Assembly: GCF_013364195.1 (NCBI RefSeq)
Contig: NZ_CP054918.1
Coordinates: 2,159,001 to 2,223,000, forward strand
Source: Streptomyces sp. NA04227
GTDB taxonomy: Bacteria; Actinomycetota; Actinomycetes; Streptomycetales; Streptomycetaceae
Reading direction: 5' to 3'
Length of the DNA: 64,000 nt
Below the pieces are notes generated by a model. The model ran no database searches. It was not told where the DNA came from and saw nothing but the letters and a program-made list of their open reading frames with translations. Every line of letters starts with the position of its first letter. Position 1 is the first letter of the stretch. Positions 45,287-53,068 of this stretch are shown here, piece by piece. The position numbers and the translations under genes were made by a program.

Positions 45287-46483
45287 ATGTCCGAGATCCT
45301 GGTCAACACATCCACCGCCGGAATTCAGCAGTTCCCGACGGTCACCGAACTGTTCGGTACGCACTATCTGGTCTGCTGGAGCGATTTCCAGGACGGCACG
45401 GTAAAAGGCCAGGCCTTCCGGGCGGACGGAACTCGGGCCGGTACGGAATTCGTCGTCAACGAGCCCGGTCCCGAGTCACGGCGGCGCATTCTCCCGGCCG
45501 CCGACAACACCGGCATGGGACCGGTGGTGGTCTGGATCGAGGTACCCGCCGAGCCCGGCGGGCGCCGGGTGAAGGCACAGCGGCTCGACCAGTCGCGGCA
45601 GCGGCTGGGCGCGGAGATCGCGGTGAGCACCGACGACGTCGACCCGGAGCACCGTCCCACGGTGGCCTCGCTGCCCGACGGGGGCTTCCTCGTGGTCTGG
45701 GTCGGCTCGGCTCAGGAACGGCGCGTCCGGGCACGGCGCTACGGTCCGGACGGCGCACCGGTCGGCGCGGAGCTGGCCGTCAACGCCACCGCCGGATTCC
45801 ACGAACGCCCGGTCGTGACCGCACTGGGCGGCGGCGGTTGTGTCGTCGCCTGGGTCGGCGCACCCGGCGTCGGCGGCGGCCGCGCGGTCTTCAGGATCTT
45901 CGCGTCCGACGGGACCCCGGTGACCGGCGAGGTCAAGCCGAACCTCGCCGGCTTCCTGGGCCGCAGCAGCAAGCCCGCCGTCGCTGCACTGCACAAGCCC
46001 TACGTCGGCCCCGACGGACAGCTCGCCTTCCGCAGCCACTTCGCCCTCGCCTACGTCCGCGCCGTCTCCGAGGACACCTCCAAGGTCTACTCGGCGGTCT
46101 ACGACGGCGACGGCGTCGAGCAGGTCCTGCCGCTGCCCGCGTCCGAGGGGACCGGTATCACCTGCGACGATCCGACGGTGGCCACCCTGTCGAACGGACG
46201 CGTCCTGGTGGCCTGGACGCAGAAGAACGCGGGCGCCGCGGTCCCGAGCGTCCGGGCACGGATCGTCTCCGACGAGTTCGGCGCCATCGGCGGCGAGGTC
46301 ACGGCCGAGTCGGGCACGGCGGCCGACCGCTTCCAGGTACGGGCCGCGGCCGTCTTCGACGGCGGGGAGGGCAATACGGCCTTCCTGACCTGGGCCGACC
46401 GCGCGGGAGCGGCCGAGGACCCCTCGGAGTTCGCCGTCCGCGGCCGTCTCCTGACCGTGGCCGCCCAGGACTTGTTGCCGTAG
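45287..46483 (+). CDS. Seven-blade beta-propeller-like protein
   Basis: 398 residues; GGAGG lies 8 nt before the ATG. Seven repeats of about 50 residues each contain a hydrophobic strand ending in W or Y: YLVCWSD, VVVWIE, FLVVWVG, CVVAWVG, FALAYVR, VLVAWTQ, AFLTWAD, several followed by a strand with RxxGxDGxxVGxE. This looks like one seven-bladed propeller. There is no signal peptide, so it is probably cytosolic unless exported by another route. It may scaffold a complex with the 79-residue partner. Such repeats also occur in exported surface proteins. Confidence 0.78.
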   Translation: MSEILVNTSTAGIQQFPTVTELFGTHYLVCWSDFQDGTVKGQAFRADGTRAGTEFVVNEPGPESRRRILPAADNTGMGPVVVWIEVPAEPGGRRVKAQRLDQSRQRLGAEIAVSTDDVDPEHRPTVASLPDGGFLVVWVGSAQERRVRARRYGPDGAPVGAELAVNATAGFHERPVVTALGGGGCVVAWVGAPGVGGGRAVFRIFASDGTPVTGEVKPNLAGFLGRSSKPAVAALHKPYVGPDGQLAFRSHFALAYVRAVSEDTSKVYSAVYDGDGVEQVLPLPASEGTGITCDDPTVATLSNGRVLVAWTQKNAGAAVPSVRARIVSDEFGAIGGEVTAESGTAADRFQVRAAAVFDGGEGNTAFLTWADRAGAAEDPSEFAVRGRLLTVAAQDLLP

Positions 46484-46530
46484 TGACCTGAGTCGGAGAC
46501 GCGTCGGCAGTAGGCGACCGCAAAGGCCGG

Positions 46531-46554
46531 GCACCCCGCCGGGAGGCGGGGCGC
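46531..46554. terminator. Bidirectional hairpin terminator
   Basis: A stem GCaCCCCGCC/GGCGGGGcGC (one A-C mismatch) with loop GGGA lies between the propeller and ParB-like convergent genes. Confidence 0.65.
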
Positions 46555-46570
46555 TCCTCCTCGGCCTCGG

Positions 46571-47599
46571 CTACTCCGCCCGCTGCTGCAGCTGTTCGGC
46601 GAGTTCGCTCCACGCGGCCGCGCAGCTACGGGCCAGGTCGGCGACCTCCGGGGCCCAGTGGCAGGGCAGGCCGCGGCCGAGGGTCTCCAGGCCGTCGCCG
46701 TCGACGGAGTAGTGGTGCAGCCAGCGCAGCGCGCGGCGGCCCGCCTCGTTGAGCCGCAGGGAGGGGTCCTCGCTCAGCTTGGCGAGGAGCTTCTGCCGGT
46801 CCACGCCGACGGGGACCCGCTCGGTACGGGCCGGGGCGGGCTGCGGGCGGCGCCGGTTCGCGGCGGCCGGGTCGCGGTCCTGCTTGCGGGTGTTGCGGTA
46901 GCGGCTGGGCACCGGGTCCTCGCCGCGGGCGATGCGCTGGCGTACGTCCCGCACCGTGGCCGGGGACAGTCCGGTCGCCCTGGCCACCTCGCGCAGCCCC
47001 GCCTCGGGCCGGTCCAGGAACATCGCGGCGGCGCGGCGGCGGCGCTGGCCGCTGTCGAGCGGGCGTACCCGGCCGTCCCTGCCGAGCCGGGTGGCCGAGG
47101 GCGCGGTGTCCGTGACCGAGCGGATCCGCGAGACGGTCTTGTCGGAGATGCCGGTGGCGGCGGCGACCGCGCGGTCCGACCACTGCGGGTGGGTCAGGAT
47201 GATCCGCGCCGCGGCGGCGGCCCGGTCGGCGCGGGACAGCGGCAGCCCGTGCGTGACGTTGACCTTGACCGACAGGACAAAGGCGGCGGCCTCGTCGCAG
47301 TCGAGCAGCCGGGCGTCGATCTCGTCCTGTCCGTTGAGCTGGGCGGCGCGCACCCGGTGCACGCCGTCGATGACGCGCATGGTGGCGCGGTGCACGGTGA
47401 TGGCGGGCAGCGGGCGCCCGGCTCCGGCGAGCAGTCGTACGTGGTCCTGGTCCTCCCCGTTCAGGCGCGGAGAGTCCGCGAGAGCAAGGGAGTTGATCCG
47501 TACACGAGTGACAGGGTGCGATTCGATCCAGATGGCCGACGACTCGATCTCGTCCAGATCGACTGCCGGGGGAGTCAACTGCTCGGCCAGAGACAACAT
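46571..47599 (-). CDS. ParB/StrR-like DNA-binding regulator
   Basis: 342 residues from an ATG with AGGAGG just upstream. The ParB-N motif is VIDGVHRVRAAQL, with the DRAAAAARI segment of the following helix. A helix-turn-helix follows in WSDRAVAAATGISDKTVSRIR and LREVARATGLSPATVRDVR. Proteins of this StrR-like layout activate antibiotic or developmental genes in Streptomyces. No biosynthetic cluster is visible here. A good promoter (TTGACA/TAATAT, below) precedes it. Confidence 0.85.
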   Translation of the reverse strand: MLSLAEQLTPPAVDLDEIESSAIWIESHPVTRVRINSLALADSPRLNGEDQDHVRLLAGAGRPLPAITVHRATMRVIDGVHRVRAAQLNGQDEIDARLLDCDEAAAFVLSVKVNVTHGLPLSRADRAAAAARIILTHPQWSDRAVAAATGISDKTVSRIRSVTDTAPSATRLGRDGRVRPLDSGQRRRRAAAMFLDRPEAGLREVARATGLSPATVRDVRQRIARGEDPVPSRYRNTRKQDRDPAAANRRRPQPAPARTERVPVGVDRQKLLAKLSEDPSLRLNEAGRRALRWLHHYSVDGDGLETLGRGLPCHWAPEVADLARSCAAAWSELAEQLQQRAE

Positions 47600-47645
47600 G
47601 CACCTCCTGACAGCAATTCGGAAGCGGAATCCAGTTCCGGTAGCG

Positions 47646-47676
47646 ATATTAGAGGCGAGCCCGATCACAGTGTCAA
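47646..47676 (-). promoter_or_regulatory. Sigma-70-type promoter of the ParB-like gene
   Basis: On the minus strand TTGACA (47676-47671) and TAATAT (47651-47646) are separated by 19 bases. Predicted start is about 47639, 40 bases from the ATG. Confidence 0.6.
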
Positions 47677-47972
47677 CAGCGGGGCCGAGAGGCCGGATTG
47701 GGCCCTGTCGAGTTCCGGCCAAGGTGTGAAGCTTTTTGGCAACGCCATCAACTCATCCTTCTCACCAGGGAATTGAGATTCCGGATGTGTCCGTTCCGGC
47801 AACGGCGGACCAATACCGGGCGGCGCACCCGTACCGTGGGATGGCCCCGCACCACGCCTGCCGTGCGGCGATGGCCGACACCACCTCCCCGCGGCCCGCC
47901 CTCCCCGTGTCACATACGCTGCGTCACAGCCGTCATTCCCATGACGGGACACGAGCCGCGATGAGGTGACCG
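47677..47972. other. Divergent intergenic region, no gene seen
   Basis: 296 bases beyond the ParB promoter, up to the ECF sigma gene start. Open frames here are shadows. No gene is supported. Confidence 0.35.
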
Positions 47973-48875
47973 GTGAACAAGGGCGACTGGCCGACGCTCG
48001 CGGAGGAGTTCGAGGCGCACCGGAGTCATCTGCGAGCGGTGGCCTACCGGATGCTCGGGTCCGCGGCCGAGGCGGAGGACGCCGTACAGGAGTCCTGGCT
48101 GCGGCTCGGCCGCGCGGACACCACCGATGTGGAGAATCTCGGCGGCTGGCTGACCACCGTGGTCGGCCGCATCTGCCTGGACATGCTGCGCTCGCGCACC
48201 GCGCGCCGCGAGGAACTGCTCGGCGGCCCGCTGCCCGAGCCGGACCCGCACACGGGCGGAGCCGGGGATCTCCCTCAAGACCCGGTGCGCGAAGCCGAGT
48301 TGGCCGACTCGGTGGGCCGGGCGATGCTCATCGTCCTGGACACCCTCACCCCCGCCGAACGGCTCGCCTTCGTCCTGCACGACATGTTCGCCGTGCCCTT
48401 CGGGGAGGTCGCCACGATCATCGGCAAGTCCCCGGCTGCGGTGCGGCAGCTCGCCAGCCGGGCCCGGCGCCGGGTACAGACCGCCGACACCTCGCCGGAC
48501 TCGGATCTGCCCCGGCAGCACGCGGTGGTGAGCGCCTTCCTCGCGGCGGCCCGTGACGGACGCTTCGGCGACCTGCTCACGCTGCTCGACCCCGAGGTGG
48601 TGCTGCGCGCCGACCCGGTGGCGGTTCCGCCGGGCGCCCTCGCGGAGGTCGTCGGCGCCGAGGCCGTGGCGGGCCGGGCGCGGATGTTCGCCGACCGCGC
48701 CCAGGGCTCCCAACTCGCCCTGGTCGACGGCCGGATGGGCATGATGGCCCCGGCGTACGGCGCGCTGACACCCGTCGGCGCCTTCGAGGTGCGGGGCGGA
48801 CGGATCACCCGTATCGACATCATCGCGGACCCCGCCCGCCTGGCCGCGCTCGATCTGGCGCTGCTGCCCGCCTGA
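47973..48875 (+). CDS. sigJ: ECF sigma factor, SigJ/ECF41-like
   Basis: 300 residues from a GTG with GAGGTG upstream. Sigma region 2 is at about 10-75 (FEAHRSHLRAVAYRMLGSAAEAEDAVQESWLRL, with TTVVGRICLDMLRSR). Region 4 is around 115-165 (LTPAERLAFVLHDMFAVPFGEVATIIGKSPAAVRQLASRARRRV). The C-terminal half (about 180-300) is a SnoaL-like domain, as in ECF41-type factors, where it acts as a built-in regulator. No anti-sigma gene adjoins it. Carboxymuconolactone- or COE-type partners usually found beside ECF41 genes are absent. Confidence 0.9.
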   Translation: MNKGDWPTLAEEFEAHRSHLRAVAYRMLGSAAEAEDAVQESWLRLGRADTTDVENLGGWLTTVVGRICLDMLRSRTARREELLGGPLPEPDPHTGGAGDLPQDPVREAELADSVGRAMLIVLDTLTPAERLAFVLHDMFAVPFGEVATIIGKSPAAVRQLASRARRRVQTADTSPDSDLPRQHAVVSAFLAAARDGRFGDLLTLLDPEVVLRADPVAVPPGALAEVVGAEAVAGRARMFADRAQGSQLALVDGRMGMMAPAYGALTPVGAFEVRGGRITRIDIIADPARLAALDLALLPA

Positions 48876-48879
48876 CGAA

Positions 48880-48956
48880 CGGCCGCCCCGGACCCGGGCC
48901 TCTCCCCCGCCGCCAACGGTGCGCCGGGGGACGCACGCACGCGGGCGGGGCGGCCG
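48880..48956 (+). terminator. Candidate terminator after sigJ
   Basis: An 11-bp outer stem (CGGCCGCCCCG at 48880-48890 with 48946-48956) encloses a GC-rich loop that can fold again. Confidence 0.5.
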
Positions 48957-49199
48957 AATCCCTTCGCTCCAGGGTCACTTGACACCCGCGCCCGCGAAGA
49001 ACGACCGGAACCCATATCCGGAATTGACCCCTCCCGCATCCCCGGGAAAGCCTGACCAATTCCCCACCGCGGGCCTGGCGAAATCGGGTAACGTCCCAGC
49101 GCGAGGCCACTCCTCACCTTCTTCGGAACAGTTGTGCGGCCATGACGGGTGGCAGCCCTCTGTCCGGAAAGAAGGGTCGCGCTCCTTCATTTCCGACAC

Positions 49200-49247
49200 A
49201 GCCGTCTTGTAGGTTCGCCTTCCGTTTCGGGTTCCGACGGCTTTTTT
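49200..49247 (+). terminator. Terminator-like hairpin with T6 in the regulator's leader
   Basis: AGCCGTC (49200-49206) pairs with GACGGCT (49236-49242), followed by six T (49242-49247). It lies upstream of, and in the same direction as, the response regulator gene, a position typical of attenuators. Confidence 0.5.
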
Positions 49248-49284
49248 GGCCACCGGGCGGAGCACATGACTCAGGGGGAGAGAC

Positions 49285-50073
49285 ATGGCACAGATTTCGT
49301 CCGAAACGCTCACGGAATCCGGCATCACCACGCGCCCCGGCCCGGCCGCGCCGCACACCGGCGAGAGCGAAGGCGCCTCGGCGGCGGTGCGCAAAGCCGT
49401 GGAGCTCCCCAGCGGGCAGCGGATCCTGGTCGTCGACAACGACGGTGACAGCGCCGAGTCCCTGGTACTCGGACTGCGCAGACACGGCCACGAGGCCGTG
49501 AGCGTCAAGGCGGGCGCAGCCGCCCTGACGGCCTTCGAGGACATGGACCTGATCCTGCTCGACCTCGAACTCCCCGACCTGGACGGCCTTGAGGTCTGCG
49601 GGGCGATCCGGTCGGTCAGCCGTATCCCGGTGATCATCGTGACCGCCCGCGGCACCGAACTCGACCGGGTGCTCGGACTCCAGGCCGGGGCCGACGACTT
49701 CCTGGTCAAGCCGTACGGCTTCCGCGAACTCCTGGCGCGTATCGAGGCGGTCATGCGACGTGTGCAGCAGCAGCCGGAGACCTCCCGGGAGATCCAGCAC
49801 GGCCCGCTGCGGATCGACGCGAACTCCCGCGAGGTCAGCCTGCACGGCCGGACGGTCTGCCTGACCCGCAAGGAGTTCGACGTCCTGCTGCTGCTCGCCT
49901 CGCACCCGGACACCGTCATCCCGCGCAAGCGTCTGCTCCAGCAGGTCTGGGGCGACTCCTGGTCCCGCAGGACCATCGACACCCATGTGAGCAGCCTGCG
50001 CGGCAAGTTGGGCAACAGCGGCTGGATCGTCACCGTGCGCGGTGTGGGATACCGACTGGGCGGCGGCGTCTGA
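49285..50073 (+). CDS. OmpR-family response regulator (orphan)
   Basis: 262 residues from an ATG with GGGGGAG upstream. A disordered N tail (1-45) precedes a receiver domain: ILVVDNDGDSA has D-N-D where many have D-D, the phosphoacceptor is in LILLDLELPDLDGL, and VIIVTARGTELDRVLGLQAGADDFLVKPYGFREL follows with the conserved Thr and Lys. The C-terminal winged helix (about 170-260) has LTRKEFDVLLLLASHP and RTIDTHVSSLRGKLG. It should bind DNA when phosphorylated. No sensor kinase adjoins it; the orphan kinase at 24.4 kb could in principle be a partner but is 24 kb away. Confidence 0.93.
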   Translation: MAQISSETLTESGITTRPGPAAPHTGESEGASAAVRKAVELPSGQRILVVDNDGDSAESLVLGLRRHGHEAVSVKAGAAALTAFEDMDLILLDLELPDLDGLEVCGAIRSVSRIPVIIVTARGTELDRVLGLQAGADDFLVKPYGFRELLARIEAVMRRVQQQPETSREIQHGPLRIDANSREVSLHGRTVCLTRKEFDVLLLLASHPDTVIPRKRLLQQVWGDSWSRRTIDTHVSSLRGKLGNSGWIVTVRGVGYRLGGGV

Positions 50074-50489
50074 GCGTCCGCCCACACGGCGTACGACAAC
50101 CCGCGAATTCCCGCGTACTGATTTCCGGTTTGCTGTCGATCGCCGACCTCACCGGAAACTCCCACTGAACGCCAGGACAGACGGTCCGGCAAGGCGTTCA
50201 CAGGCGAAAACCATGACAGGAAGCGGCGATTCCGTTTCCATTTCCCGGTCGCCGCAAGGTGTGCAACAGAGAAATTCCCGCACTTGCACACACCCGAACC
50301 CGCTCTCACCTGGAACACGCCTGCCCCGCGCCCCGTTTGCACTCGATCGCCGGACCTCACATCACGTTGCGAGCCGATGTGAGGTCCGTTCATAGTGATG
50401 CTCACAGCCCGCTGTGTGCTGCCGTGAGATCAGCCCATAACGACTCTCGCGGCAGCGGCTGCCACACATACACGAGCAAGGGGATTCCT
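50074..50489. other. Intergenic region upstream of the DUF3050 gene
   Basis: 416 bases with a 13-bp inverted repeat (50351-50388) about 100 bases before the DUF3050 start. No gene is supported. Confidence 0.5.
50351..50388. promoter_or_regulatory. 13-bp inverted repeat, possible operator or terminator
   Basis: CGGACCTCACATC at 50351-50363 is perfectly repeated inverted at 50376-50388 with a 12-base spacer. No U-tract follows. It could terminate the regulator transcript or be a binding site controlling the DUF3050 gene. Confidence 0.6.
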
Positions 50490-51284
50490 GTGTCGCGATA
50501 CGACTGGGGTAAAGAGAACGCCCGCATCGAGAAGCTGCGCGCGGTCATCGAGACGGCGCGCGCCGAAGTGGTCAAACACCCCATCTACCACCAGCTCAAC
50601 ACGCTTGAGGACGTCAACACCTTCAACGAGAACCATGTGTTCGCCGTCTGGGACTTCATGTCGCTGCTCAAGAGCCTTCAGCGCAGCCTGACGTGTGTGC
50701 AGGTCCCCTGGGTTCCGCAGGGCTCCTCGGAGAGCCGCCGGCTGATCAACGACATCGTCCTGGTCGAGGAGAGCGACGAGCTCGGCGACGGTTTCATCAG
50801 TCACTTCGAGATGTACGTCAACGGCATGGCCGAGGCCGGTGCCGACGTCGGCACGATCAACGGCTTCCTGGACCGGATCCGCGAGGGCGAGCGCGTACGT
50901 TCCGCCCTGGTCACCGCCGAGGTGCCGACGGCCGCCGCCACCTTCGTCAACGCCACCTGGGACTTCATCGAGACGGCCCCGCTGCACTGCCGTGCCGCCG
51001 CCTTCGCCTTCGGCCGCGAGGACCTGATCCCCGAGATGTTCGACCAGGTCATCAAGGTCGACGACCAGGGCGGCAAGCTGGCCACGTTCCGCGAGTACCT
51101 GGCCCGCCACATCGAGGTGGACGGCGAGGAGCACACCCCGATGGCGATGGCGATGGTCGCCGACCTGTGCGGCGATGACGAGGCCAAGTGGGAGGAGGCG
51201 GGCAACACGGTGACCGCCGCCCTGCGCGCCCGAGTCGCCCTGTGGGGCGGCATCATGAAGGCACTGGAGGCACAACGGGCCTGA
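50490..51284 (+). CDS. DUF3050 family protein
   Basis: 264 residues from a GTG with AAGGGG upstream. The family signature is seen in [20 protein letters not shown] (H, Y) and [20 protein letters not shown], plus [21 protein letters not shown] and [14 protein letters not shown]. The fold resembles haem oxygenase-like di-metal enzymes; the histidines and glutamates could bind metal. The natural reaction is unknown. It follows the OmpR-type regulator in the same direction, 416 bases downstream, and is followed by a strong hairpin. Confidence 0.9.
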   Translation: MSRYDWGKENARIEKLRAVIETARAEVVKHPIYHQLNTLEDVNTFNENHVFAVWDFMSLLKSLQRSLTCVQVPWVPQGSSESRRLINDIVLVEESDELGDGFISHFEMYVNGMAEAGADVGTINGFLDRIREGERVRSALVTAEVPTAAATFVNATWDFIETAPLHCRAAAFAFGREDLIPEMFDQVIKVDDQGGKLATFREYLARHIEVDGEEHTPMAMAMVADLCGDDEAKWEEAGNTVTAALRARVALWGGIMKALEAQRA

Positions 51285-51328
51285 TCCATCGGCCTGTTGA
51301 GCCTTCCGCCCGGAAGGCCCCGCTCGCG

Positions 51329-51363
51329 AAGCCGCGTACGCACCCACCGCGTACGCGGCTTTT
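51329..51363 (+). terminator. Hairpin terminator after the DUF3050 gene
   Basis: A perfect 13-bp stem (AAGCCGCGTACGC at 51329-51341 with 51349-51361), 7-nt loop, then T residues. Confidence 0.85.
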
Positions 51364-51459
51364 CGCGTGCTGTGCAGGCACGTTGAACGGGTACCCGTAC
51401 CTCTCCCGATCGGGAAGAAACGGAGGCATAGTATAGGTAAAAACGGAAGGAGGTTCCGC

Positions 51460-52053
51460 ATGAGTTCCACGGGCAAGGACGAGAATCCCACCCCCCCACA
51501 TCCCCGCCGCCGAGCGGATGCGGAACGCAACCGGGCCCGCGTGCTGAGCGCCGCGCGCGAACTCTTCGCGGAGCGCGGCTCCGAGGTCTCGATGGACGAG
51601 GTGGCCCGCCGCGCCGAGGTCGGCATCGGCACGCTGTACCGCCACTTCCCGACCAAGCAGGCCATGGTCCTGGCCGCAGGTCAGCAACGCTTCGGCGAGA
51701 TCCTCACCTACTACCGCACCACCTGCCGCGACTCCGCCGAACCCCTCGAAGCGCTGCACCTGTTGCTCACCCACATCGCCGAAGTGGAGTCCAGGGACCG
51801 GGGGTTCGCGACGGCGGTCACCCAAGGCGCCCTCGGCTCCGCGGGCCCGCGCAGCCCCCTGCGCGAGGACCTGGAAGCGGAACTGATGTCACTGATCGGC
51901 AAGGGCCAGTCGGGCGGCACCATCCGCGGGGACGTCCAGGGCTCCGACATTCTCGCCCTCACCTGCGGCCTGACCTCGATCGTGCACCACCGCAGCGGGG
52001 ACTGGCACCGCTACATCGACATCGTTCTCGACGGCCTCAAGCCCGCCCCGTAG
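51460..52053 (+). CDS. TetR-family transcription regulator
   Basis: 197 residues from an ATG with GGAAGGAGG upstream. The helix-turn-helix is at about 18-65: RNRARVLSAARELFAERGSEVSMDEVARRAEVGIGTLYRHFPTKQAM. The C-terminal ligand domain is of ordinary length. Its target is unknown; neither neighbour is an obvious efflux or metabolic gene in divergent position. An AT-rich patch (about 51428-51440, TAGTATAGG) may be its -10 region. Confidence 0.93.
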   Translation: MSSTGKDENPTPPHPRRRADAERNRARVLSAARELFAERGSEVSMDEVARRAEVGIGTLYRHFPTKQAMVLAAGQQRFGEILTYYRTTCRDSAEPLEALHLLLTHIAEVESRDRGFATAVTQGALGSAGPRSPLREDLEAELMSLIGKGQSGGTIRGDVQGSDILALTCGLTSIVHHRSGDWHRYIDIVLDGLKPAP

Positions 52054-52180
52054 ACGGCGGGAAGCGGAAGGGGACGGCGAGCACCGAGAGAGCGAAAGCG
52101 GCGCGGGCGCCGAAGAACTTCCGGAGGCCGACAGGGCCACCGCATCGGGAACGCCCTTATGAAAAGCGGAAGTTGAGTAT

Positions 52181-52221
52181 GCGGGTGCGGGTGCGGGTGC
52201 GGGTGCGGGTGTGGGTGCGGG
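52181..52221 (+). repeat. GGGTGC hexamer array, G-quadruplex-forming
   Basis: Seven GGG runs separated by three bases (TGC, once TGT) lie just outside the 3' end of the HATPase gene. On the plus strand this is a canonical G3N3 quadruplex array; on the minus strand it would be C-rich in the HATPase mRNA. Confidence 0.85.
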
Positions 52222-52224
52222 CCC

Positions 52225-52689
52225 TCAGGCCCCGACCGCGATCTCGGCACGTACGCGCGTGCCGTAATCGCTGCCGTCCACCTCGCAGGCGACCGCGTAG
52301 GCGTCGACCAGGCGGAGCCCGCGGCCGCACGGGACGTTCGCGTCCTGGCTCGCGCGGCGGGCGCCCTCACGGCGCTTCCAGCGGCCGTCGTCGTCGACAT
52401 GGATGGTGAGGGAACAGTCGCCGCGCACGATCCGCAGGGTGACATCGCGACTGCCACTGTGCAAAAGGACGTTGGTCACGAGTTCCGTGACGATGACGCA
52501 GGCCGCTTCCTCGGCGTTGCCGGGCAGGTCCCACTGCCGGGAGGTGTCCCTGGCGAACCGTCGCAGCAGTGGGACCGCTTCGGCACTCACCGGCATCGAA
52601 CACAGCGCCTCGGTGACCCTGGCAACTCGCGCCCGGGCCGCGAGGCCGGTGAGGGCGGCGAGCGGTCCGGGGTTCTTGACGGTGCTCAT
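52225..52689 (-). CDS. HATPase-domain anti-sigma-like protein
   Basis: 154 residues; GGAG is 5 nt before the ATG at 52689. Family pattern: ACVIVTELVTNVLLHSGSRDVTL (N box), HVDDDGRW (G1-like) and RGLRLVDAYAVACEVD. This is the small SpoIIAB/RsbW-like ATPase common in Streptomyces. It may bind a sigma factor or an antagonist. No obvious partner adjoins it. Confidence 0.88.
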   Translation of the reverse strand: MSTVKNPGPLAALTGLAARARVARVTEALCSMPVSAEAVPLLRRFARDTSRQWDLPGNAEEAACVIVTELVTNVLLHSGSRDVTLRIVRGDCSLTIHVDDDGRWKRREGARRASQDANVPCGRGLRLVDAYAVACEVDGSDYGTRVRAEIAVGA

Positions 52690-53068
52690 GCGTTGCTCCA
52701 GATCTCCTGACCGGGGTGAGTCGGGATGGTGGATACACGCGCTGACGGCGTCGGCCTGCTTGCTCTGGCACCCGGTCGATGGAGAGGCCGGACCGCCTTG
52801 TGGGGAGACGGTCCGGACGCTCACCGACCGCGTCCGGATTCCTCGTGAGGCCCCGGACACGTACCTGGGGGGTGGTGCGATCCACCATCGGGGCTGGCCG
52901 TAGGGGCACACAATCAGGGACACTGAACTACGGATACGCAAACAACTCCCGACCCGGCAGGTGTCGCGACCGTGCCGTACGCGCACCCTGCCGAGGTGCC
53001 GTGCACCGCACGCCGCCAAGCACAACCGCTCGGTCGGACAGGACCATGAGCAGGGGCGTGATCGCGCG
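52690..53068. other. Divergent intergenic region, no gene seen
   Basis: 379 bases between the HATPase and the LuxR ATPase genes. No promoter stands out and no gene is supported. Confidence 0.35.

Larger units (their letters stand above)
48876..49284. other. Leader region of the OmpR-type regulator
   Basis: 409 bases. After the sigJ hairpin the composition becomes AT-richer. It ends in a hairpin with a T6 run at 49200-49247, 38 bases before the regulator's start. No gene is supported. Confidence 0.5.
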
